A stretch of DNA of 32,426 nucleotides from Butyrivibrio sp. Su6 (GTDB taxonomy: Bacteria; Bacillota; Clostridia; Lachnospirales; Lachnospiraceae), in the NCBI RefSeq assembly GCF_900108105.1, contig NZ_FNUR01000017.1:1-32426 (forward strand), read 5' to 3'. This document shows, piece after piece, positions 23,153-31,145 of the stretch (position 1 is the first letter of the stretch; every line of letters begins with the position of its first letter). The translations under genes and the position numbers were made by a program. Below the pieces are notes generated by a model, which made no database searches, was not told the origin of the DNA, and saw only the letters and a list, made by a program, of their open reading frames with translations.

Positions 23153-23191
23153 AAAACTTCCCGCAGGGACCAGTCCCTGTGGGAAGTTTTT
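23152..23191. terminator. Bidirectional terminator between TetR and feoAB
   Basis: A 19-bp stem (AAAAACTTCCC plus GCAGGGAC against GTCCCTGT plus GGGAAGTTTTT) with a 2-nt CA gap and one G-T pair. The A/T ends serve as U-tracts on both strands. It directly follows the TetR stop codon. Confidence 0.92.
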
Positions 23192-23229
23192 AGTTACTTA
23201 TTGAACTCAGAGGGACTCCAATGTAATGA

Positions 23230-25587
23230 TCACATTCCTATAAGCATTCCTGCATAATACACAATAAATGCTGCGATCCACGCAACTACGCACTGCCACA
23301 GAATAACGACAACAGCCCATCGTCTTCCCATCTCTCTGCCAATGGCCGCAACAGCCGCTACACACGGTGTATAAACAAGTGAAAAGACAAGGAGGCTCAC
23401 TGCAGAGAGAGTGCTTATAGCAGCAGAAACGCCGCCAGCTTCGTCAAACAAAACTTCCAAAACTGATACCACGCTCTCTTTTGCCATGAAACCACTTATG
23501 AGAGATGTGCATATTCTGAAATCTCCAAGGCCAATTGGTTTAAAGATAGGAACCAGAATTCCGGCAATTGCTGCAAGCATGCTGTCCTTGGTGCTGGCCA
23601 CAAGTTCCAGATGGAAATCAAAGCTCTTGAAAAACCACACAACTATTGAAGCCAGCATAATAACTGAAAAGGCCCTCTGAATGAAATCTTTTGACTTTTC
23701 CCACATCAGCTGCATTACACTTCTGGCACTAGGCATGCGGTAGTTTGGAAGCTCCATAACAAATGGGACTGCTTCACCCTTAAACAGAGTCTTTTTATAT
23801 ACCAATGAAACAATTATTCCCAGCATGATTCCCAGAAAATACAGCGCCGTGATAACAAGCCAACCCTTATCAGGGAAAAATGCTGCCACAAAAAAGGCAT
23901 AAATAGGAAGCTTGGCGGTACAACTCATAAATGGAGTAAGAAGGATCGTCATTTTCCTGTCTCTGTCACTAGGAAGAGTCCTGGTCGCCATCACAGCTGG
24001 AACCGTACATCCAAAGCCGATCAAAAGCGGAACGATACTTCTTCCGGAAAGTCCTATTTTCCTAAGGAGCTGGTCCATAAAGAATGCAACTCTTGCAATA
24101 TATCCACTGTCTTCAAGAAGTGATAAGAACAAGAATATTGTAACGATTATAGGCAAAAAGCTAAGGACACTTCCCACGCCTTCAAAAATACCATCAACCA
24201 CGAGACTGTGAATAGCTGCATTAACTCCTGCCTGCGTCATGGCATTGTCTACAAGGCCCGTCAATGCGCTAACTCCCGTTTCGATAAGTCCCTGCAAAAA
24301 AGCTCCGATCACATTAAAGGTCAAAAAGAAAATAGATGCCATTACGAGAATAAACACCGGAATAGCAGTAAATCTGCCGGTAAGAACTCTGTCTATCTTC
24401 TGGCTTCTGATCTGTTCCTTGCTCTCATGAGGTTTTACAAGGCATTCATCACATATCTTGTGGATAAAAGCAAATCTCATATCTGCGATGGCTGCTGCCC
24501 TGTCAAGGCCTCTTTCTGCCTCCATCTGCTTTGTAATATGTTCAAGTGTCTCTTTTTCATTATCATCGAGACTTAGCTTATCAATTATGAGCTGATCTCC
24601 CTCGATTGCCTTATTGGCCGCAAATCTCAATGGGAGCTCTGCTGTCTTAGCGTGATCCTGTATAAGATGCATAACTGCGTGGATGCATCTGTGAACAGCG
24701 CCGCCATTATCATTTTCATCACAAAAATCCTGGCGTCCCGGTCTCTCCTGATAGTGGGCTATATGCATGGCATGGCGCACCAGCTCATCTATTCCTTCAT
24801 TCTTGGCTGCAGAAATAGGAACAACAGGAACTCCCAGCATGCTCTCCATAAGGTTGATATCAACCGTTCCACCATTGCCCCTAAGTTCATCCATCATGTT
24901 AAGGGCAATCACGACAGGGATGTTCATTTCAAGAAGCTGCATAGTCAGATACAGATTTCTCTCCATGTTTGTGGCATCCACAATGTTGATGATGGCCTCA
25001 GGCTCTTCCTCAAGCACAAAGTTCCTGCTGACAAGCTCTTCACTGGAATATGGCGACATGGAATATATTCCGGGAAGGTCCGTTATCATCGTATTTTTTT
25101 GTCCGAGTATTGAACCATCCTTGCGGTCCACAGTAACTCCGGGGAAATTACCAACGTGCTGATTTGCACCTGTCAGTTGATTGAAAAGAGTCGTCTTACC
25201 ACAGTTCTGGTTACCTACAAGAGCAAATGTCAAAAGAGCTGTATCCGGCAAAGGATTGCCGCTTCCCTTTGGATGATATTTGCCTTCTTCACCAAGTCCA
25301 GGGTGTTCGATCTTTTTAGAATTCTTTTTTGACTGCCCTGCTTTACCAGGCTCTTTTGCCTCAGATAGCTTAGTCACCTGAATTTTCTCAGCATCAGCAA
25401 GACGAAGTGTGAGCTCATACCCATGAATCCTAAGTTCCATAGGATCACCTAAAGGCGCAAGCTTAACAAGTGTAACTTCCGCCCCTGGTATAACTCCCAT
25501 ATCCAGAAAATGTTGGCGAAGAGCTCCCTCTCCGCCAACAATGTCAATTCGTGCACTTTCACCAATAAGTAAATCTTTTATTGTCAC
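23230..25587 (-). CDS. feoB: FeoA-FeoB fusion ferrous iron transporter
   Basis: The protein imports Fe(II) across the cytoplasmic membrane. Residues 1-75 are an SH3-like FeoA domain (LRQHFLDMGVIPGAEV). A charged linker leads to the FeoB G domain: G1 GNQNCGKTT (125-133), G2 FPGVTVD, G3 DLPG (170-173), G4 NMMD. The remainder is the polytopic membrane core with the two Gate-type repeats (for example LLIGFGCTVPAVMATRTL and FSLVYTPCVAAVAAI). At 785 residues it is the expected length for FeoA plus FeoB. It starts with GTG at 25587, since no in-frame ATG with a ribosome site exists. The FeoA part is normally a separate gene; here its tie to FeoB is covalent. No Fur or DtxR box was recognised upstream. 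Confidence 0.94.
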   Translation of the reverse strand: MTIKDLLIGESARIDIVGGEGALRQHFLDMGVIPGAEVTLVKLAPLGDPMELRIHGYELTLRLADAEKIQVTKLSEAKEPGKAGQSKKNSKKIEHPGLGEEGKYHPKGSGNPLPDTALLTFALVGNQNCGKTTLFNQLTGANQHVGNFPGVTVDRKDGSILGQKNTMITDLPGIYSMSPYSSEELVSRNFVLEEEPEAIINIVDATNMERNLYLTMQLLEMNIPVVIALNMMDELRGNGGTVDINLMESMLGVPVVPISAAKNEGIDELVRHAMHIAHYQERPGRQDFCDENDNGGAVHRCIHAVMHLIQDHAKTAELPLRFAANKAIEGDQLIIDKLSLDDNEKETLEHITKQMEAERGLDRAAAIADMRFAFIHKICDECLVKPHESKEQIRSQKIDRVLTGRFTAIPVFILVMASIFFLTFNVIGAFLQGLIETGVSALTGLVDNAMTQAGVNAAIHSLVVDGIFEGVGSVLSFLPIIVTIFLFLSLLEDSGYIARVAFFMDQLLRKIGLSGRSIVPLLIGFGCTVPAVMATRTLPSDRDRKMTILLTPFMSCTAKLPIYAFFVAAFFPDKGWLVITALYFLGIMLGIIVSLVYKKTLFKGEAVPFVMELPNYRMPSARSVMQLMWEKSKDFIQRAFSVIMLASIVVWFFKSFDFHLELVASTKDSMLAAIAGILVPIFKPIGLGDFRICTSLISGFMAKESVVSVLEVLFDEAGGVSAAISTLSAVSLLVFSLVYTPCVAAVAAIGREMGRRWAVVVILWQCVVAWIAAFIVYYAGMLIGM

Positions 25588-25658
25588 TTCAATTTCTCTC
25601 TTTCATTAAGGAAACGTGGGTGTTTTATGTTAAGTGCAAGCCTTTTATTTTAGTAAGA

Positions 25659-27968
25659 TCAGTCGAGATGCCAGATGTCTCTGTTGTATTCAGCGATTGT
25701 TCTGTCTGATGAGAAATATCCGGCCTTAGCTATATTGGTAAGCATCATCTTTTTCCACTTATCGCGGTTCTCGTAATCAGCAAAGATCTCATCTTTCTTG
25801 GCAATATAGCTCTCAAGGTCAATAAGTGTCATGAACCAGTCCTTGTTAAGAAGCTCCTTGTAAAGTCTTTCAAGGTTCTCTTTATGTCCAACCTTGAGGC
25901 ACTCTTTACTTACGATGAAATCTACAGCTTCCTTTATAACAGGGCTCTTTTTATAGTAATCCTTTGAAACGTAATCAGCCTTCTTGTAATGCTTTATAAC
26001 TTCATCAGCGCTGATACCAAAGATATAGATATTGTCGTCACCAACAAGCTCATGGATCTCAACATTGGCTCCGTCATCAGTTCCAAGAGTAACTGCTCCG
26101 TTAAGCATGAACTTCATGTTACTTGTTCCTGAAGCCTCTTTTGATGCAAGAGAGATCTGCTCTGAAACATCGCAGGCAGGAATAAGCTTTTCAGCATAGC
26201 TTACGTTGTAGTTTTCTACCATGACAACCTTCATATACTTATTTACATCAGGATCATTGTTGATGATCTCCTGAAGCACAAGTAAAAGGTGAATAATGTC
26301 TTTTGCAATAACATATGCAGGTGCAGCCTTAGCGCCAAATATAAATGTAAGCGGTCTTACAGGCTTCTTGCCACCCTTTATTTCGAGATATTTATGGATG
26401 ATATAAAGAGCATTCATCTGCTGTCTCTTATACTCATGGAGTCTCTTTACCTGAATATCAAAGATTGAACCAGGATCAACTTCAACATTCTCATGCTCCT
26501 TGAGATAAGAAGCAAGCTCTTTCTTTTTATCCATCTTAATCTCTTCAAGTTTATCAAGAACTTCCGGATTGTCAATGTGCTCTAGAAGCTTTTCAAGTTT
26601 ATTTGCATCCTTCTTAAAGCCATCTCCGATAGTCTCTGAAAGGAAATCAGCAAGTGGATGGTTACATGAAAGAAGCCATCTGCGGAATGTGATACCATTT
26701 GTCTTGTTGTTAAACTTCTCAGGATAGATCTTGTAGAAGTCATTGAGCTCGCTGTCCTTAAGAATGTCTGTGTGGATAGCAGCAACACCATTTATTGAGA
26801 AACCATAGTGGATATCAATAAATGCCATGTGCACTTTTTTATCCTTGTCAATGATCTGAACCTTAGGGTTCTTGTACTGAGCTCTGATTCTCTTATCAAG
26901 TTCTTTTATATAAGGAACGAGCTGTGGAACTACCTTCTCAAGATATTCAAGTGGCCATGTTTCAAGAGCCTCTGCAAGGATAGTGTGGTTTGTATATGCA
27001 CATGTCTTGCTGACTACGTTGATAGCTTCGTCAATATTAAATGCCTTTTCCTCAACAAGAATTCTGATAAGCTCAGGAATGATCATTGTTGGGTGAGTAT
27101 CATTGATCTGAATTACTGCATGTTTGTGAAGCTCATGAAGATCGTACTGACGCTCCTTCTGCTCACGAAGGATAAGCTGTGCAGCGTTTGATACAAGGAA
27201 ATACTCCTGATAAATTCTAAGGAGATTTCCTGCCTCATCAGAGTCATCAGGATAAAGGAAAAGAGTAAGGTTCTTATCAATCTTAGTCTTATCGAAGTCA
27301 ATTCCTTTTTTAACAAGGCTCTCGTCGACTGATTCAATATCAAAAAGACGAAGCTTGTTTACTCCTGTGTCGTAACCAACAACGTTCATGTTGTAAAGGC
27401 GTGAAACCACTTTCTTATCACCAAAAGCTACCTCGAAAGTAGTATCTGTCTTTTCAAGCCAGGAATTTTCCTCTATCCAGTCATTCTTTTCAGCACACTG
27501 GAGATGATCCTTAAATACCTGTTTGAAAAGTCCGAAGTGATAGTTAAGACCAATTCCCTCACCTGCAAGACCTAATGTTGCAATAGAATCAAGGAAGCAG
27601 GCAGCAAGTCTTCCAAGTCCGCCATTTCCAAGTGATGGCTCTGGCTCGCACTCTTCAACTTTAGAAAGGTCCTTGCCATTCTTTTCAAGAATAGCCTTAA
27701 CCCTGTCATATACTCTGAGGTTAATAAGATTGTTTGAAAGAAGCTTACCAATAAGGAACTCCATAGAGATGTAGTAAACTTTCTTTTCTCCGTTATAAAC
27801 TTCAGCCACATCCATAAGGCGTGAAGACATCTCTAAAAGAATGTAGTAAGTCTCCTGGTCTGTACACTCCTTAATTGTCTTGCCGAATTTCTCATCAGCA
27901 ATTCCCTCAAGCTGCTCCTCGAGGTTGAGTACAAGTACGTCGCGTTGCATGTTTGTGTGCTTGGACAT
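25659..27968 (-). CDS. glgP: Glycogen/maltodextrin phosphorylase
   Basis: This PLP enzyme releases glucose 1-phosphate from alpha-1,4-glucans. The signature [20 protein letters not shown] (near residue 620) contains the Lys that binds PLP. Also visible are [28 protein letters not shown] and [10 protein letters not shown], all typical of GT35 phosphorylases. At 769 residues it is slightly short for the family but appears complete. The ATG at 27968 follows GAGGAG. Two perfect LacI-type palindromes precede it, and the LacI-family regulator lies directly upstream on the same strand, so repression by that regulator is likely. A terminator after it was not identified; feoAB starts 71 bp downstream. 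Confidence 0.95.
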   Translation of the reverse strand: MSKHTNMQRDVLVLNLEEQLEGIADEKFGKTIKECTDQETYYILLEMSSRLMDVAEVYNGEKKVYYISMEFLIGKLLSNNLINLRVYDRVKAILEKNGKDLSKVEECEPEPSLGNGGLGRLAACFLDSIATLGLAGEGIGLNYHFGLFKQVFKDHLQCAEKNDWIEENSWLEKTDTTFEVAFGDKKVVSRLYNMNVVGYDTGVNKLRLFDIESVDESLVKKGIDFDKTKIDKNLTLFLYPDDSDEAGNLLRIYQEYFLVSNAAQLILREQKERQYDLHELHKHAVIQINDTHPTMIIPELIRILVEEKAFNIDEAINVVSKTCAYTNHTILAEALETWPLEYLEKVVPQLVPYIKELDKRIRAQYKNPKVQIIDKDKKVHMAFIDIHYGFSINGVAAIHTDILKDSELNDFYKIYPEKFNNKTNGITFRRWLLSCNHPLADFLSETIGDGFKKDANKLEKLLEHIDNPEVLDKLEEIKMDKKKELASYLKEHENVEVDPGSIFDIQVKRLHEYKRQQMNALYIIHKYLEIKGGKKPVRPLTFIFGAKAAPAYVIAKDIIHLLLVLQEIINNDPDVNKYMKVVMVENYNVSYAEKLIPACDVSEQISLASKEASGTSNMKFMLNGAVTLGTDDGANVEIHELVGDDNIYIFGISADEVIKHYKKADYVSKDYYKKSPVIKEAVDFIVSKECLKVGHKENLERLYKELLNKDWFMTLIDLESYIAKKDEIFADYENRDKWKKMMLTNIAKAGYFSSDRTIAEYNRDIWHLD

Positions 27969-28003
27969 TTTTCTTTCTCCTCTCGTTAATAAACCGTGTT
28001 TAC

Positions 28004-28017
28004 GGAAAACGTTTTCT
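28004..28017. promoter_or_regulatory. LacI-type operator 1 of glycogen phosphorylase
   Basis: GGAAAACGTTTTCT contains the perfect 12-bp palindrome GAAAACGTTTTC, 36 bp before the glgP start codon. Confidence 0.85.
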
Positions 28018-28045
28018 TTATCTTTTATGTGTTAAGGTTATCATA

Positions 28046-28059
28046 GGAAAACGTTTTCT
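28046..28059. promoter_or_regulatory. LacI-type operator 2 of glycogen phosphorylase
   Basis: This is the same 14-bp sequence GGAAAACGTTTTCT, centred 42 bp from the first copy, which is four helical turns. Both copies would face the same side of the DNA. Confidence 0.85.
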
Positions 28060-28073
28060 GCAAGTATTATTTT

Positions 28074-29063
28074 TTATGCAATAATATCCTCGTACTTTAT
28101 TCGTACCAGTTCATGCTTTATTGTGACTTTTCGCCCGGTCTCGCCTGACATCAATCGGTTCAGTTCTAAGATTGCCTCTTCAGATATTTTTGAAAAATCC
28201 TGCTTAACAGTATTCATCTGTTTTCCCACATATCCCATAAGGATGATTCCGTCAAATCCACAAACCGGTCTGAATATATCCATATCAATAAGGGCCTTCA
28301 TTGCCCCAATTGCCATCATATCCGAAGCACACACTACGCAGTCAGCATTTTTAGCAAAGCGCATTGTGAGCTCTCTTGCCTTTAGTTCGGAAAACTGCCC
28401 ATTTCTCACAGTGAGTTTCAGGTTCTTTTCTTCACACAGTTTCTTTATTCCTAAAAGTCTGTCCTTAGTGACATAACCGGTGTCTTCACCTGCCAGGTAT
28501 AATACCTTTTTGCATTTGTTCTCGGTAATAGTCTTTTTAGCAACATCGTACTGAGCCTTTGCATGATCAACGCTGACTGAAGAGGTTGAATCATTGACCA
28601 TGGGCGCATCAACCACAACCATTTTGAAATGTCCACTATCTATGAGCTTATGAATAACCTTATCCTTTGTGGTCATGCCATATACAATGATTCCTCTTAT
28701 TCCCTGGGATTCGAAGTAACTTGTAACCTCTTCGACAGTCATATCCTCTATCATTGAAGCAAACACAGTGATAACATCCAGCTGCAGCTCTTTTGCCTTA
28801 TGAACTGCACCGGAAATATACCGCATATTGATCTCATCGCTTGCCTGCGTACTTAAATTCAGTTTTATCAAAAGTGCCACTCTTCCTGTTTTTTTGGAAG
28901 ACAATGATACTGCCACTGCATTAGGCACAAATCCCAATCTGTCAACGACTTCATTGACCTTGTTTTTGGTCTTCTCACTGACATTGGGATAATTATTCAA
29001 AACTTTTGAAACTGTTGAGATAGCCACTCCGGCTTCTTTTGCAACATCTTTTATCGATACCAT
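28074..29063 (-). CDS. LacI-family transcriptional regulator
   Basis: The N-terminal DNA-binding domain reads SIKDVAKEAGVAISTVSKVL, followed by the hinge region NNYPNVSEKTKNKVNEVVDRLGFVPNAVAVSLSS. A periplasmic-binding-protein-like sugar domain fills residues 60-329. The start at 29063 has a modest GGGGA ribosome site. It probably recognises GGAAAACGTTTTCC-like palindromes: two copies between it and glgP, one imperfect copy (29131) ahead of its own start, and one at the GH13 promoter. The effector is likely a maltodextrin-related sugar, which is inference from the target genes. Confidence 0.93.
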   Translation of the reverse strand: MVSIKDVAKEAGVAISTVSKVLNNYPNVSEKTKNKVNEVVDRLGFVPNAVAVSLSSKKTGRVALLIKLNLSTQASDEINMRYISGAVHKAKELQLDVITVFASMIEDMTVEEVTSYFESQGIRGIIVYGMTTKDKVIHKLIDSGHFKMVVVDAPMVNDSTSSVSVDHAKAQYDVAKKTITENKCKKVLYLAGEDTGYVTKDRLLGIKKLCEEKNLKLTVRNGQFSELKARELTMRFAKNADCVVCASDMMAIGAMKALIDMDIFRPVCGFDGIILMGYVGKQMNTVKQDFSKISEEAILELNRLMSGETGRKVTIKHELVRIKYEDIIA

Positions 29064-29130
29064 TTTTCCCCGCCTGAAATGTAATGTTTATTCTTTCTAT
29101 TTCCTGATACCACAAAATATCACGCATTAA

Positions 29131-29144
29131 GGAAATCGTTTTCC
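29131..29144. promoter_or_regulatory. LacI-type operator at the regulator's own gene
   Basis: GGAAATCGTTTTCC differs from a perfect palindrome GGAAAACGTTTTCC at one base. It lies about 70 bp upstream of the LacI start and suggests autoregulation. Confidence 0.75.
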
Positions 29145-29245
29145 ATGCCAATTAATCATAGCTTTTTAGCACTTGTTTGTCCATTAAAAAAGCATAAAAT
29201 TGCTAATACATTTTCAATTACTCCCCATCATTTCCACCAGAAAAG

Positions 29246-29274
29246 TTGACATAATGTAAAATGATACATAAAAT
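29246..29274 (+). promoter_or_regulatory. Promoter of the zinc-ribbon membrane protein gene
   Basis: Consensus TTGACA (29246-29251), a 17-bp spacer and TAAAAT (29269-29274), 32 bp before the ATG. Confidence 0.8.
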
Positions 29275-29306
29275 TTTATTGTATTGTTTCATTCAGGGGG
29301 AGATTT

Positions 29307-30158
29307 ATGAAAATCAAATGTGATTATTGTGGAAACACATACGAAGACACCCAGGAAAAATGCCCTTCCTGCGGTGCTCCCAATCCTTCTCATCAAAATT
29401 CCGGAAAACCTAAGACAATTGAAGAATTAAAGGAATGGTATAAAAACAGGAATCTTCCTTCCTATGAAGTTACAAGGTTTTTTATCGGTGAAGATCACAA
29501 GGGGCCCAAGGCCTTTGGAATCTATAAGGATGAGAACGGCGATTTTATTGTTTATAAAAACAAAGCTGATGGTGAACGCGCTATCAGATACCAGGGCAAA
29601 GATGAAGAGTATGCTGTCAACGAGCTCTATCAGAGATTAAAAGATGAGATTGTACATCAAAAACAGCTAAACAGCAACAAAAGAAAAGGTGTAGTTAGCT
29701 CAGCGTCTTCAAAAGGCTTTGGTAACAAAAATTCAGGCAGTAAATTAGCTCAGCTGGGTAACAAAATCTGGATAATTGCAGTTATCGTAATTCTCATCAA
29801 TTCGTTTCTGGTAACTCCATTCAAAAACAGGCACAATGGCTATTATCAATATGATTCAAATGTCCTGTACAATTATCAGGGCGATTGGTATTACTGGGAC
29901 TACACAGATTGGGAACCTCTTGAACAACTTGCAGGCCCGGATGTTGCAAGAGAAGTTTCAAAAGAGCTTGAATCTGATTATGATGAATACTATCTTTCAG
30001 AAAAGTGGAACAGCTCATATTCCTTTGATAACTGGGACAATTCTTCATATTATGAAGAATACCACTCAAAGGACACATCAGATTACAACTCAGATTATGA
30101 CTGGGATTCTAATGACAGTTGGGATTCAGGAGGAACAGACTGGGATTCAGACTGGTAA
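29307..30158 (+). CDS. Zinc-ribbon, single-helix membrane protein with Asp/Trp/Tyr-rich tail
   Basis: I do not recognise a named family. The 283-residue protein begins with a zinc ribbon (Cys5, Cys8, Cys19, Cys22; CDYC and CPSC), then a mixed domain (about 35-125) with GIYKDENGDFIVYKNKADGERAIRY. A basic Ser/Lys/Gly linker precedes one membrane helix (about 153-171). The last 110 residues would be outside and are extremely rich in Asp, Tyr, Trp and Ser, ending DSGGTDWDSDW. The ribbon at the inner face and an acidic aromatic tail outside suggest a sensor or wall-facing binding role; this is inference. GGGGGAG precedes the ATG, and the gene has its own promoter and terminator. Confidence 0.8.
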   Translation: MKIKCDYCGNTYEDTQEKCPSCGAPNPSHQNSGKPKTIEELKEWYKNRNLPSYEVTRFFIGEDHKGPKAFGIYKDENGDFIVYKNKADGERAIRYQGKDEEYAVNELYQRLKDEIVHQKQLNSNKRKGVVSSASSKGFGNKNSGSKLAQLGNKIWIIAVIVILINSFLVTPFKNRHNGYYQYDSNVLYNYQGDWYYWDYTDWEPLEQLAGPDVAREVSKELESDYDEYYLSEKWNSSYSFDNWDNSSYYEEYHSKDTSDYNSDYDWDSNDSWDSGGTDWDSDW

Positions 30159-30175
30159 TACTTTTGGTGAACAAT

Positions 30176-30227
30176 AAAAAGAGGATTTCTGCAAAAGCTA
30201 TGTGCTTAAGCAAGAATCCTCTTTTTT
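30176..30227. terminator. Bidirectional terminator between convergent genes
   Basis: AAAAAGAGGATT pairs with AATCCTCTTTTTT across an inner AAGC/GCTT stem. It closely resembles the terminator at 17021-17068 in sequence and layout and likewise separates two convergent genes. Confidence 0.85.
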
Positions 30228-30237
30228 ATTTTTTCTT

Positions 30238-30993
30238 TTACTGCAGAACAAATCCACCATTTGGTGATAATACCTGACCTGTCACATATGGCGCGGTAAG
30301 CAGGTATTCCATAGCACCCGCAATGTCCGAAACGTCACCTATGAATCCCTGAGGAATCGTTGCTGCAAGTGCATTAAGTTCATCCTGATTTACTCCCCTT
30401 AGCATATCAGTCATTATCATACCGGGAGCAATGGCATTAACTCTCACGCCTCTTCCTGCAAATTCAAGAGCAAGAGCTCTGGTAAGTCCTATAATACCTG
30501 ACTTGGAAGCACAGTAATCTGCCTGATTGATAACACCCGTAAGTCCTCCAACTGAAGATGTGTTCACAATACAGCACTGATTATCCTTGCTACTGTGATT
30601 TATCATATGTGGAAGCACCAGATGTGTCATGTGCAGAAAACTCATAAGATTTGTATTGATGACATTTTCATATTGTTCTCTTTTTATATCGATCCAATTA
30701 CAATTGTTAGTAATTCCTGCATTATTGATCAAAACATCAATATTATCACCGAATTTTTCTACAGTTGCCTTTACCAGATTTTCACAGTCATCATATTTAC
30801 TAACATCAGCCTTTACTACCAATGAATCAACGCCATAATCCTTTTTAATATTGTCTGCGATATTGTCTGACAAAGCTTTAGAAGACTCACTTCTGTAATT
30901 AATTACGACATTGTACCCCAGTTCACCAAGCTTAAGAGACATAGCTTCGCCGATTCCTCTAGACCCACCTGTTATAATCGCTGTTTTTGACAT
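30238..30993 (-). CDS. SDR-family 3-oxoacyl/acetoacetyl reductase-like enzyme (FabG/PhaB-like)
   Basis: This is a classical short-chain dehydrogenase of 251 residues: coenzyme motif TGGSRGIG (8-15), NNAG (90-93), catalytic Ser near 147, Tyr160 and Lys164 in YCASK, and a PGMI segment after the active site. Arg34 in NYRSES suggests NADPH preference. FabG- or PhaB-like reduction of a 3-oxoacyl thioester is the closest guess, but SDR substrates cannot be settled from sequence. The ATG at 30993 sits 8 nt behind AGGAGG; the frame extends to 31071 without a second ribosome site. It stands alone between the zinc-ribbon gene and the repeat-protein gene. Confidence 0.88.
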   Translation of the reverse strand: MSKTAIITGGSRGIGEAMSLKLGELGYNVVINYRSESSKALSDNIADNIKKDYGVDSLVVKADVSKYDDCENLVKATVEKFGDNIDVLINNAGITNNCNWIDIKREQYENVINTNLMSFLHMTHLVLPHMINHSSKDNQCCIVNTSSVGGLTGVINQADYCASKSGIIGLTRALALEFAGRGVRVNAIAPGMIMTDMLRGVNQDELNALAATIPQGFIGDVSDIAGAMEYLLTAPYVTGQVLSPNGGFVLQ

Positions 30994-31145
30994 TTCTTCA
31001 TCCTCCTGTAATGTTGTAGTTTTGCTACCATTGCAACAATAGAAAAAGAGCAATCCCTGAATTTCGTTCACGAATTACTCTTTTATCATAACACAACATC
31101 CTTCAATTCTCTAATTAAAAAGGCTTCACGTTTCCATAATTATTA

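Noticed and set aside
25608..25620. GGAAACGTGGG near the feoAB start as another LacI operator
   Set aside because: Only one half-site matches and there is no palindrome.
31124..31136. CACGTTTCC upstream of the SDR gene as a LacI operator
   Set aside because: It is a half-site only, with no symmetric partner.
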